A stretch of DNA of 11,355 nucleotides, taken from positions 161,672 to 173,026 of the forward strand of contig MU647149.1 of assembly GCA_026770585.1 (NCBI GenBank). The letters run 5' to 3'. Within the stretch, counting starts at the first letter, position 1. Every line of letters begins with the position of its first letter. This DNA comes from Baffinella frigidus. Its lineage: Eukaryota > Cryptophyceae > Cryptomonadales > Baffinellaceae. This document shows, in pieces, positions 1-6,050 of the stretch. Made by a program: the position numbers and the translations under genes. A model generated the notes under the pieces. It did not search any database and had not been told where the DNA came from. It saw only the letters and a list, made by a program, of their open reading frames with translations.

Positions 1-214
1 ACAGGTGGCTGGTACAAATCTAACCGATCGCGTCCGTTTCTCACGAGAACTTCTCCTATCTTCGTTTAGACGGCCTGCCGACCTCTCATGGGAAATTCTA
101 TGAAGAAGAGCACGGCTCTGGCCTGGGGGCCCTTTTGAAGTCAGAGGCAAGCCACATAGTGAATTTCGTGTCACGCGGGAAGCCTGCCGGCTGGGCTCGC
201 TCCGCCCAAAAATC
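1..214. other. unannotated low-copy DNA
   Basis: No convincing gene or repeat is visible here. A short open frame that begins near 135 runs directly into the hairpin at 215-317 and starts at a non-ATG codon, so it is not accepted as coding. The phrase GGTACAAA, seen near position 11, recurs around 805, 828 and 930, which suggests weak dispersed similarity within the first kilobase. Confidence 0.5.
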
Positions 215-317
215 TCAACACCACCCCCAAACCCCCTGCGGCTGGCTCGGCGAAGAATCGCCTGCCCGGCGATTCTTCGCCTCGCTTGCGCCGCAGGGGG
301 TTTGGGGGTGGTGTTGA
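215..317. repeat. strong foldback hairpin, arms about 48 bp
   Basis: The outer arms (215-242 and 290-317) are perfectly complementary over 28 bp, beginning TCAACACCACCCCC. The inner arms (249-262 and 268-281) pair perfectly over 14 bp. A small asymmetric internal loop lies between them, and the terminal loop is 5 nt (TGCCC). A short tandem TTGACACTTA repeat follows immediately. This could be a small foldback transposon, a structured RNA precursor or a cruciform site. No target duplication is clear. Confidence 0.85.
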
Positions 318-1052
318 CACTTATTGACACTTATTGACTTTATTCGAAAGTGAAATGCACGGCACAGAATTGAGGCGAGCTTAGAAAAATATCCGGGTAA
401 TCATCCGGTTGAATCCTAAGGCAAGAAACTGCCACTACCCATAGTAGGGGAGATTCACCAAGATTTTACCCACCAAAACCCGGTGACGGATCACCGGTCG
501 GTGAGGCAAGCCCCTGATCTCTCCCGTGAAGCACCCACGAGGCCTCCACCTCATCCACACACAGAGATTTTCGGGCGTCGCCCTTAAAGTTTAGGCCTCC
601 GGCGGCCCCTGCGGGGGGCTTTTTTTGTCGAAAAGGGTGGACGCGACAGCCATCACGGAAATCTCCGTCAGCCCGTTCCAACGTTTGAACTTGGACGTGA
701 CCGTTCGAAAACGTCTGGTTCCGGTCAAGAAATGGATCACGACTCTCGTGGAAGGTCCTTTCCAACTCAGAAACGACCGGAAATCCGGTCGAGTGGACTT
801 TTCTGGTACAAAACCAGGACGTGACCTGGTACAAAACCGGATGCGCGCGCGCCTGCGACACAAGACTGCGAAGACACACTCCGAAATTCATATTCACGCA
901 TTTCGGTTACGTTTAGATGGACTTTTTAGGTACAAACTCAACGGAAGGATAGGGTTGGCCTGCGAAACCACAGAAATTTATGCTGACGCCCGTGCAGTTG
1001 CCTAGAAGGCCCTAAAGGGCCCCATAAGCCGCTCAGGGTTGCTAGTGGAAGG
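318..1052. other. gene-free stretch with many short hairpins
   Basis: A 126-codon open frame covers much of 625-1005, but it starts at TTG and has only one internal ATG, far downstream, so it is not called as a gene. The stretch is rich in short exact inverted repeats: CGGTGA-CGGA-TCACCG near 481-496, ACGGA/TCCGT at 655-668, GACCGG-AAAT-CCGGTC at 775-790, and CTGGT-ACAAA-ACCAG at 803-817. The last lies in a 23-bp imperfect tandem repeat that restarts at 826. No RNA gene was recognised. Confidence 0.5.
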
Positions 1053-1127
1053 ATGAGGTCCACATTTTTGGTTGCTGCTCGCGCATGGCATGCGCCCGCC
1101 CGTGTGCTCCACGGGGCGCGCTGGGCG

Positions 1128-1172
1128 GCGCCCGCGGCAGAAGCGCCTTGTCAAGGCGTTTTGCCGGCGCCC
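1128..1172. repeat. GC-rich hairpin
   Basis: CGCCTT at 1144-1149 pairs with AAGGCG at 1153-1158 across a 3-nt loop. The pairing resumes outside with GGGCG..GCGGCA against TGCCGGCGCC, with bulges. It lies within an open frame that would start at 1053, which makes the upstream part of that frame doubtful as protein-coding DNA. Confidence 0.55.
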
Positions 1173-1379
1173 GGCACAAATCTAGGGGGGGGTACTCGGA
1201 GAAAAGGCTGTTTGACCACTCTCGACAAATCTGGTCATGTTGTCAAACGAGAAGGGCAGGACCGGCCTCGTGTCATCCTGGTCATCGTTCCAAATAGATC
1301 CGAATCCGGGCCGTCTCAGCGAACCATAGCCACCACCGCCTCTCCGCGACACGCGCTAGATCCCGCCCCCTCCCCCACA

Positions 1380-1589
1380 ATGGCCCCAGTCTCTCTCACC
1401 GACATCGACGAGGTCCCCGCCGCGGGCGACTCGCCGCTCGCAGCCTCAATGGAGTCGTTCCTCCGCTCCACGGGGAGTGGGGGCTCCACCGGGCGGCAGT
1501 GTCCCTTCTTCGGGCAGTCAGGAGGCGCCGCCGCGCGTGCCGCCGCCGCACGTACCCGCATGCTCATGGGCCGCTCCCGCGGCGCCTAA
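1380..1589 (+). CDS. possible short coding frame or first exon, unknown function
   Basis: This 69-codon frame opens with ATG in the context CCCACAATGGCC, a good eukaryotic start context, and ends in TAA. Most codons end in G or C, which supports coding, although the neighbourhood is also GC-rich. The predicted peptide begins MAPVSLTDIDEVPAAG, has an acidic first half, a Ser/Gly stretch and an Ala/Arg-rich tail. It shows no signal peptide, membrane segment or known domain. The frame stays open upstream to an ATG at 1053, but that part crosses a hairpin. A TGTAA motif at 1789-1793 resembles the green-algal polyadenylation signal. It may be a complete small gene, a 5' exon, or chance. Confidence 0.28.
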   Translation: MAPVSLTDIDEVPAAGDSPLAASMESFLRSTGSGGSTGRQCPFFGQSGGAAARAAAARTRMLMGRSRGA

Positions 1590-1690
1590 TCGACCCTCCG
1601 CCCCCCAGCTGCCGCTTCGAAGAGCCACGCACCACAGAACCTCTTCCTCGCGCGCTTCAACCTCCGTCCCGTAGCGGCCAGGGCCAAGAT

Positions 1691-1757
1691 GGGAGCTGCT
1701 CGAGCTGCTCGCAGCTCCCACGCCGGCTCTGAAGCCGGAACGCCGAGGCGGCGTTCC
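1691..1757. repeat. three consecutive stem-loops
   Basis: Stem 1 is GGGAGCTGC (1691-1699) with GCAGCTCCC (1711-1719). Stem 2 is CCGGCT-CTGA-AGCCGG (1723-1738). Stem 3 is GGAACGCC-GAGGC-GGCGTTCC (1737-1757) and shares its first two bases with stem 2. All three stems are exact. The cluster starts about 100 bp after the stop of the possible frame at 1380-1589, so it could be a structured 3' region or a decayed foldback element. Nothing identifies a known RNA family. Confidence 0.6.
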
Positions 1758-1878
1758 GAGCTGCGCCGGGATGTGTACTTGTAGAATCTGTAAGAACGTA
1801 AGAATGTTTTCCATAATGTCGTAATACACCGCGTTTTCCGCGCACCAAGATGCCTCGAGCCTGCTCGCGAGAAGAGCT

Positions 1879-1978
1879 CCTTTAGGTCCTCTCTAGATAG
1901 GTTCTTCGAGCTCCCAACATAGGCGGACACTGGAACTTGTTCTGCAGAAAGGCCCTGTTTCCTTACGGATCACGTCAA
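1879..1978 (+). repeat. family E terminal segment (solo copy)
   Basis: About 90 bp starting TCCTTTAGGTCC and including TTCTTCGAGCTCCCAACAT and GGCGGACACTGGAACTTG match, in reverse complement, the segments at 5772-5865 and 5501-5570. Identity to the 5772 copy is high, with a small insertion near the start and a conserved CGGATC..GTCAA at the far end. Here it stands alone without an opposing copy, so it looks like one terminal arm of an inverted-repeat element. A 114-codon minus-strand frame over it starts at GTG and is not accepted. Confidence 0.7.
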
Positions 1979-2094
1979 GGCCCCCGGTGCAGAGGATCGC
2001 AGCAGAAACCGTGTCTCAGGCTTTTTGGGCTCACCAACTTGTTGAGCCCGCGCTCTTCTGCTAAAAGGGTCGCGCTGGGAGGCACCCGCAGCAG

Positions 2095-2220
2095 TACAGG
2101 GGTACCTCGCTCATACGAAACCGCACCCGCCCCTAGGACCTCCATAGGGCCCTAGGCATGGCCCTAATGCAGGGTCCTAGCTAGGAGGAGGCGTTTTCTT
2201 GTGAGCGAGGTACCCCTGTA
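2095..2220. mobile_element. family A MITE-like element, copy A1
   Basis: A 126-bp element with perfect 19-bp terminal arms (2095-2113 and 2202-2220) that read TACAGGGGTACCTCGCTCA inward. TA at both borders suggests a TA target duplication, typical of Tc1/mariner-type non-autonomous elements, with the element proper beginning CAGGGG. The interior is a further imperfect palindrome rich in CCTAGG and AGGGCCCTA. It has no coding capacity. This is the best-preserved of the five A copies. Confidence 0.85.
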
Positions 2221-2357
2221 GCGCCTTGCCGCGGCGTTGTGGCGTGGCACGTCGCCTTGGTCTTAGTGGAGGAGACGAGAGGCCGCCTTGGTCTGAATGG
2301 AGGAGACGAGAGGATCCCAGCACCCACCCCACGGAGAGAACCTGGCGCCCGGCTATC

Positions 2358-2423
2358 GCTGTCCCTCATACACCCTACGATAGGGCCCTAGGACCTGCCT
2401 AGGGCGAGTTCGGGTGAGTGTTC
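2358..2423 (-). mobile_element. family B element, copy B3, partial
   Basis: Read on the minus strand, this matches the interior of B1 and B2 (AACTCGCCCTAGGCAGGTCC, then AGGGCCCTA and GTAGGGTGTATGA). The expected terminal segment is shortened to TGAGGGA, so about 15 bp near one end are missing and the opposite terminus is not recognisable. It lies just upstream of A2. Confidence 0.6.
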
Positions 2424-2424
2424 A

Positions 2425-2560
2425 CGTGCATCGTGCTCCGTACAGGGATACCTCGCTCATAAGAAAGCGCCTCCCCCTAGCTAGGACCCTCCAGTAAGCC
2501 TATGCCTAGGGCCCTATGGTGGTCCTGGGGGGGCGCTGTCCCCGTGCATCGTGCTCCGTA
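2425..2560. mobile_element. family A copy A2, right end lost, bounded by 18-bp direct repeats
   Basis: The left terminus (from 2441, TACAGGGATACCTCGCTCAT) and the palindromic core are present. The expected right terminal arm after the GGGGGGGCGC tract is absent. Instead, the 18-bp sequence CGTGCATCGTGCTCCGTA occurs exactly at 2425-2442, overlapping the left TA border, and again at 2543-2560. The element may have been truncated by a recombination or repair event, or its right half replaced by copied flanking DNA. Confidence 0.7.
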
Positions 2561-2600
2561 CTCGAACAGACCTAGGGAGGTGCGTGTTCGTATTCGCGAG

Positions 2601-2722
2601 TAACCCCTGTACCTGGCTCAAATAAAAACGCCCCCTTCGGACCCTACAGCAGGCCTGTGTCTAGGGCCCTACGGTGGTCCTTCGGGGGGGGGGGGTCATC
2701 TGTGCGAGGTTTCCCTGCCCTT
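2601..2722. mobile_element. family A copy A3, degenerate
   Basis: The order of modules is that of family A: a GTACCTGGCTCAAA-type left end, ACGCCCCC, the CCCTACAGCAGG core, TCTAGGGCCCTACGGTGGTCC, a long G tract, and a right end with GCGAGGTTTCCCTG. Both termini are diverged, and a 12-nt G run (2684-2695) interrupts the right half, so this looks like an old copy. Confidence 0.6.
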
Positions 2723-2781
2723 TTGAACGCCCCCGGCGCAGAATTTTGTTCACAGAAAAGCCTCCGGCGGAGAATTCCGTA

Positions 2782-2881
2782 TCCCTTAAGTGCCCATAGG
2801 GTGAATATTCACTCTAACTCGCTCTAGGCAGGTCCTAGGGCCCTACTGTAGGGCGTATGAGCCTATTTGCCACTCAAGGGA
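2782..2881. mobile_element. family B MITE-like element, copy B1
   Basis: A 100-bp element with 11-bp terminal inverted repeats (TCCCTTAAGTG against TCCCTTGAGTG read inward from the right) and TA at both borders (2780-2781, 2882-2883). The interior contains CTCTAGGCAGGTCCTAGGGC and CCCTACTGTAGGG. Its length equals that of B2 exactly. It is non-coding and non-autonomous; the mobilising transposase is not in the window. Confidence 0.8.
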
Positions 2882-2910
2882 TACAGAGAAGCACCCCCAC
2901 CCTCTGCACC

Positions 2911-3124
2911 TCACACAGAGGCGCTACCCCCCCCCCCCCCTTGGGACCACCGTAGGGCTATCATGTACAGGCCTACTGTAGGGTCCTAGGGGGGGGCGCC
3001 TCCTTATCCCTTAAATGGCGGGCGGGCGATTACTCGCCCTAACTCGCCCTAGGCAGGTACTAAGGCCCTACCGTAGGGTGTATACACCTACTCGCTACGT
3101 AAGGGATGAGCGAGGTACCCCTGT
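2911..3124. mobile_element. family A copy A4, interrupted by B2
   Basis: This inverted A copy has GGCGCTA followed by a 14-nt C tract (2927-2940), GGGACCACCGTAGGGC, the core GCCTACTGTAGGGTCCTAGG, a G tract and GCGCCTCCTTA. It is then interrupted by the 100-bp B2 and resumes with TGAGCGAGGTACCCCTGT, the expected A terminus. The left terminus is less clear. Confidence 0.7.
3007..3106. mobile_element. family B MITE-like element, copy B2, nested in A4
   Basis: A 100-bp element beginning TCCCTTAAATGG and ending CTACGTAAGGGA, collinear with B1 throughout (shared CTAACTCGCCCTAGGCAGGT, CCCTACCGTAGGGTGTAT). It is preceded by TA and followed by TG, so one side of the target duplication is mutated or absent. 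It lies within the terminal part of A4, which shows that B moved after A4 was in place. Confidence 0.8.
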
Positions 3125-3193
3125 CCCTACTGATGTTCCAGCTTGCAGCTCGCGCGCTCTTTCCGCACAGTGGACTTCGAAGGGATTTCTAAT

Positions 3194-3252
3194 AACCCCC
3201 CTAGTGAATCGTTCCTAGGCCCTACGGTAGGCAGTAGCGTAGGGACATAGGA
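3194..3252. repeat. short foldback with CCTAGGCCCTACGGTAGG core
   Basis: The palindromic module CCTAGGCCCTACGGTAGGC, followed by AGTAGCGTAGGGACATAGG, is closely repeated at 5315-5351. Both copies are preceded by the same CCCCCTAGTGAAT phrase (3197 and 5249), so they descend from one larger repeat. In the second copy a family E terminus intervenes between the phrase and the palindrome. Confidence 0.65.
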
Positions 3253-3334
3253 GAGTTCCTACGGATAAGGTAAAGGAAAGTTGGTGGATTATCCACCGAA
3301 CTTGGATAATCCTGGGTGAGGACTATCCAGAGAT

Positions 3335-3394
3335 GGGCCCGCCTCGGGAGACGTTGGAGCCATTAGGCCCGCCTCGGAAGAAGTTGAAGCCGTT
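3335..3394. repeat. 30-bp tandem repeat, two units
   Basis: The unit begins GGCCCGCCTCGG and ends GAAGCCGTT or GGAGCCATT. It occurs at 3335-3364 and 3365-3394 with a few substitutions. A hairpin built from GGATTATCCA-type sequence lies just upstream (3281-3311). Although 30 is a multiple of three, no long open frame uses it. Confidence 0.7.
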
Positions 3395-3425
3395 GGCTTG
3401 ATAGTCTCGTCCGGACGAGCATCCA

Positions 3426-3546
3426 TAATGAATACGATTTCGGGGATCTCCGATCCGATTCTGGTGTATCGTAAGGCTCTAAATGAAGTCTAGATAGACG
3501 ACTGTATTAGTTTTACCCTTGAGATACACCAAAATCGTATTCATTA
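3426..3546. repeat. inverted-repeat element with one interrupted arm
   Basis: TAATGAATACGATT (3426-3439) is exactly complementary to 3533-3546, and GGTGTATC (3463-3470) pairs with 3523-3530. On the right the two blocks are almost contiguous. On the left they are separated by about 21 extra bases (3440-3460), which end in a second GATT. This fits a foldback element with a small insertion or duplication in one arm. Confidence 0.65.
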
Positions 3547-3636
3547 GGAATACTCGGCGGGATTAAGTCCTCACAGCTGTAGGAGGTGGAAATCAAATCC
3601 ATCCGGACACAGCGCGTAAGAGCGGCCGACACGGGG

Positions 3637-3758
3637 TACAGGGGCCCCTCACTCATACGAAAGCGCCTCCCCCTAGGTCTCTACAGTAGGGCTGTGCCTA
3701 GGGCCCTACGGTGGTCCTAGGGGGGGGTGCAGTTTCTTATAATCGAGGTACCCCTGTA
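3637..3758. mobile_element. family A MITE-like element, copy A5
   Basis: A 122-bp A element with both termini intact enough to align (TACAGGGGCCCCTCACTCAT, and TACAGGGGTACCTCGATTAT read inward from the right) and TA at both borders. The interior has TCTACAGTAGGGC, GTGCCTAGGGCCCTACGG, TGGTCCTA and a G tract. A 14-bp perfect palindrome, CTGTACATGTACAG, straddles its right border at 3754-3767. Confidence 0.8.
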
Positions 3759-3759
3759 C

Positions 3760-4000
3760 ATGTACAGTAAGAAGCACAATGTGTCGGGCATGTGCGTTGC
3801 TGGCGCTTGTTGTTTGGCAATAAATTACAACAACGTGCAGTGTGTGAGAGAACTCCAGATCCTTGTAGTACCAAAACCCCCGCAGGGGGTCTTAGAATGT
3901 GGACATGCTGGTCTTGTAATCAATAGATTCTCATTACCAATCTCTCTCCTTACAGCTCTGCCTTCCCCGCAGCCTCACCCACATCCGAAAGGAACCCCCC
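3760..4000. other. unassigned stretch; possible splice acceptor
   Basis: An ATG-started frame (3760-4026, 88 codons) reads MYSKKHNVSGMCVAGACC at its start but matches no family I know. It ends inside the following tandem repeat. TCTCTCTCCTTACAG near 3944-3957 looks like a polypyrimidine tract and 3' splice site, but no donor or coding exon can be paired with it. I do not call a gene here. Confidence 0.3.
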
Positions 4001-4095
4001 ATGTCCCTACGGACTGCCTACCGTAGGAACCCCCTTATGTCCCTACGGACTGCCTACCGTAGGAGCCCCCTTATGTCCCTACGAACTGCCCGTAG
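4001..4095. repeat. 36-bp tandem repeat, about 2.6 units
   Basis: ATGTCCCTACGGACTGCC recurs at 4001, 4037 and 4073 (the last with one change), so the period is exactly 36 bp. Each unit carries CTACCGTAGG, the same short palindromic word found in families A and B and in the foldbacks. Because the period is a multiple of three, one frame encodes a 12-residue repeat starting MSLRTAYRR. I treat that as a by-product of the DNA repeat. Confidence 0.8.
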
Positions 4096-4260
4096 GGTCC
4101 CATGGATCTTCATCTGTGGGTTATGGAGAAACCCGTTCGTAGTCCGCGGGGTGGATCAGAGACTACGTACGCTTGCGGCGGGCTTTAGGCTTCGTCCTGT
4201 TGAGGGTTTAGGGTTTAGGGCTCAAATCAGGATGTGACGCAGGATCAGGGATGAGTGAGA

Positions 4261-4313
4261 GTGATCCACTTAGTGCGGTCCACTTAGTAGGGTCCACTTG
4301 TCGCCACAAGTGG
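4261..4313. repeat. short tandem GTCCACTTAG repeats ending in a hairpin
   Basis: Three imperfect copies of GATCCACTTAGT or GTCCACTTAGT stand about 15-16 bp apart. The last merges into the exact hairpin CCACTTGT-CGCC-ACAAGTGG (4294-4313). Confidence 0.6.
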
Positions 4314-4395
4314 CAGAGATGCCCTCTCCTACACAATGGAAGCAGGGACACAGTGACGGTGAGTCGAGAAGGGGTACTCCACGTTAACAACACAC

Positions 4396-4547
4396 TAATC
4401 CGGGGACATGTTTAATTTAAAATAAAATGGATCCCTATTTGTTCATAGGAGTTGGCGAAGGTTAATTAGGGCCCTAAGTAAATTCAATTAGGACCAGAAC
4501 CCGGTTTGGTAGGCCATTTTATTTTAGATTAAACATGTTCCCGGATG
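4396..4547. mobile_element. element F: 152-bp inverted-repeat element
   Basis: Terminal inverted repeats of 33 bp (4398-4430 and 4514-4546), beginning ATCCGGG and containing ACATGTTTAAT and TAAAATAAAATGG, differ at about two positions. AACACAC lies just outside both ends (4389-4395 and 4548-4554), a possible 7-bp target duplication, although the sequence is simple enough to arise by chance. The interior (4427-4507) is matched at 8992-9073 without the terminal repeats. It is non-coding. Confidence 0.75.
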
Positions 4548-4627
4548 AACACACCGCCGTAGGGTCCTGTCTTGCGTGTTCGCACACGCGATGTCGTCTC
4601 GCCGAAATGTTCATCGACTGCACGAGC

Positions 4628-4745
4628 GAGGGGGAGAGAGAGAGAGGGAGGGAAAGAGAGGGAGGGAGAGAGGGAGGGAGAGAGGGAGGGAGAGAGGGAG
4701 GGAGAGAGAGAAAGACAGAGGGGGAGGGAGGAAGGAGAGGGAGGA
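4628..4745 (+). repeat. 118-nt polypurine tract
   Basis: A G/A-only run with a single C at 4716. It includes several near-perfect units of the 12-mer GAGGGAGGGAGA. Such tracts can form triplex (H-DNA). It produces artefactual Arg/Glu/Gly- or Pro/Ser/Leu-rich open frames on both strands, which are not genes. Confidence 0.9.
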
Positions 4746-4894
4746 TTCCTGTTCGCACACAACGTGTAGAGAGCACATGACCTTTCTCGGCGCCCTTGCT
4801 CAGACGCAGCCTCGGTGGGGGTACCCACGTGGCGACTGTGTTCGTAGTAATGCAGGGCTCTCTCAGAGAGGGAGGATACCTGGATTTCCTGCGC

Positions 4895-5024
4895 AGGGTT
4901 TAGGGTTTAGGGTTTAGGGTTTAGGGTTTAGGGTTTAGGGCTTAGGGTTCAAGGTTGTAGGTCCAGGGTTCAGGGTTTAGGGCTTAGGGTTCAGGGTTTG
5001 GAATGTAGGGTTTCGGGTCTAGGA
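4895..5024 (+). repeat. interstitial telomere-like array T1 (TTTAGGG)
   Basis: About seven consecutive perfect TTTAGGG units are followed by decayed variants (CTTAGGG, TTCAGGG, TTTCGGG). The G-rich strand is on +. The gradient from perfect to degenerate units fits an old interstitial telomeric tract. A three-unit fragment also occurs near 4203-4220. Confidence 0.9.
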
Positions 5025-5041
5025 GTTGGTTGTGTGTGGGA

Positions 5042-5188
5042 GATCTCATGTGGAAACCGTTTTCTTTTTTAGAATCGGCAATCAAATTTACTACACAGCA
5101 CGATCTTGACCAGTAATATAAAAGCGAACGTGTAGTAATTTTCATTGAAAACCAGTTTTTTAAATTAAAACAGGTTCCACATTAGATC
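5042..5188. mobile_element. element G: 147-bp inverted-repeat element
   Basis: The arms begin GATCTCATGTGGAA on the left and GATCTAATGTGGAA read inward from the right. They remain alignable for about 55-60 bp to a shared ATTACTACAC or TTTACTACAC word, with small gaps. The interior is AT-rich and non-coding. It abuts the end of telomere-like array T1. Confidence 0.65.
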
Positions 5189-5308
5189 ACTGGCTCCAGG
5201 AACGGCGAAAAAGCGGTTGTAGACGTGAGGGTCCAGGAGTGCGACAAACCCCCTAGTGAATAATCCTTTAGGTCCTTTAGGTTTTAAATGCTCCCAACAT
5301 ATGCCAAC

Positions 5309-5360
5309 GACACACCTAGGCCCTACGGTAGGCAATACCGTAGGGACATAGGGGGGTGTC
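5309..5360. repeat. palindrome CCTAGGCCCTACGGTA
   Basis: GACACACCTAGGCCCTACGG is complementary, with a short bulge, to CCGTAGGGACATAGGGGGG followed by TGTC; the loop is about 5 nt. It is closely related to the module at 3214-3251. Confidence 0.7.
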
Positions 5361-5361
5361 T

Positions 5362-5496
5362 AGCACTGCCTCAGTCGGGCTGCCGGACTTTTCTTCAGTT
5401 GGCATACCGGGTTTCTGGTCCACACCCGTCAACTTTGGGGCGGAACAGAGCCCGGTCTCAACAAATCGGCGAGGACAAATAGACTGAGGCAGAGCT
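5362..5496. mobile_element. family D foldback element, copy D1
   Basis: The 15-bp termini AGCACTGCCTCAGTC (left) and AGCTCTGCCTCAGTC (right, read inward) differ at one base, giving a 135-bp element. Its right half (AGAGCCCGGTCTC ... AAATAGACTGAG) recurs at 6799-6856. The terminal word AGCTCTGYCT is shared with the longer element at 5619-5973. Confidence 0.6.
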
Positions 5497-5618
5497 GGGA
5501 TGGAAGCATGGCTTTTCTGCAGAACCAATTCCAGTGTCCGCCTATGTTGGGAGCTAAAGGATCTAAAAGATGTGTCGAGACATTGGAGCCATTGCTGGGT
5601 CGAAGTTCCCGGAAGACT

Positions 5619-5973
5619 AGCTCTGCCTGGCTCGGGTTGACTGATCGTTTTCACTCCAAACGTTGACGGATTTGTACCCAAACCCCGGGGAATTGACTTC
5701 TGGGCTCGTCAAATTGACGAGACCAAATCGTGTAGGACAGAGCTGGTAAGAGAGTAAAGCACTAAAGTGCTTTGACAGATCCGAAAGGAAGCATGGCTTT
5801 TCTGCAGAACAAGTTCCAGTGTCCGCCCATGTTGCCAGCTCGAAGAACCTAAAAGACCTAAAGGACAGCGTGACCGGAAGTCAATTGACCGGAAGTCAAT
5901 TCCCCTGGGTTTTGGTGCAAATCCGTCAACTTTTCGAGCGAAAATGATCAGTCAACCCAAGTCAGACAGAGCT
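5619..5973. mobile_element. family D long-armed element, copy D2, enclosing a family E arm
   Basis: The 84-bp arms (5619-5702 and 5890-5973) align without gaps and are roughly 87% identical by my count. They start AGCTCTGYCT and share GGGTTGACTGATC and GTTGACGGATTTG. A 15-bp direct repeat, GACCGGAAGTCAATT, stands twice at 5872-5901 at the inner edge of the right arm, and a hairpin CTCGTCA/TGACGAG lies at 5705-5721. A family E terminal arm (minus orientation) occupies 5772-5865. There is no coding capacity. Confidence 0.75.
5772..5865 (-). repeat. family E terminal segment, inside D2
   Basis: On the minus strand this is the closest match to the solo copy at 1879-1978, sharing TTCTTCGAGCT, GGCGGACACTGGAACTTG and TTCTGCAGAAA and continuing to GGATC..GTCAA. 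It is nested between the arms of D2. Confidence 0.7.
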
Positions 5974-6050
5974 AAAGGGTGGGGGTGGGGGGTTACTGTT
6001 CCCATGCGAGAAAGCGATTCGAGACGTAGCCTTTCGAGCCTGCCCCAGTG

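Larger units (their letters stand above)
5264..5570. mobile_element. family E element with both ends, carrying nested repeats
   Basis: The left end (5264-5309, TCCTTTAGGTCCTTTAGG, CTCCCAACAT) and the inverted right end (5501-5570, with GTTCTGCAGAAAAGCC read on the minus strand) are the same terminal sequence as the solo copy at 1879. Between them sit a short palindrome (5309-5360) and a D element (5362-5496). The arrangement suggests a family E element that received later insertions. No open frame here looks genuine. Confidence 0.6.

Noticed and set aside
601-630. GGCCCCTGCGGGGGGC followed by a T run, like a bacterial intrinsic terminator
   Set aside because: Nothing else in the window is bacterial, no gene ends here, and GC-rich inverted words are common in this DNA.
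625-1005. 126-codon plus-strand frame
   Set aside because: It starts at TTG, has only one ATG well inside the frame, and runs across several hairpins and a 23-bp tandem repeat. No family resemblance.
1586-1930. 114-codon minus-strand frame
   Set aside because: It starts at GTG within a family E terminal repeat and covers the stem-loop cluster; no domain is recognisable.
3335-4095. CRISPR-like short repeats
   Set aside because: The 30-bp and 36-bp repeats are directly adjacent units without variable spacers, in a eukaryote-like context, so they are ordinary tandem repeats.
4519-4917. Pro/Ser/Leu-rich and Arg/Glu/Gly-rich frames on both strands
   Set aside because: They are translations of the polypurine tract 4628-4745, which is open in every frame because of its simple sequence.
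5316-5681. 121-codon minus-strand frame
   Set aside because: It crosses the termini of D1, E and D2; its length comes from repeat DNA and nothing in the peptide is recognisable.
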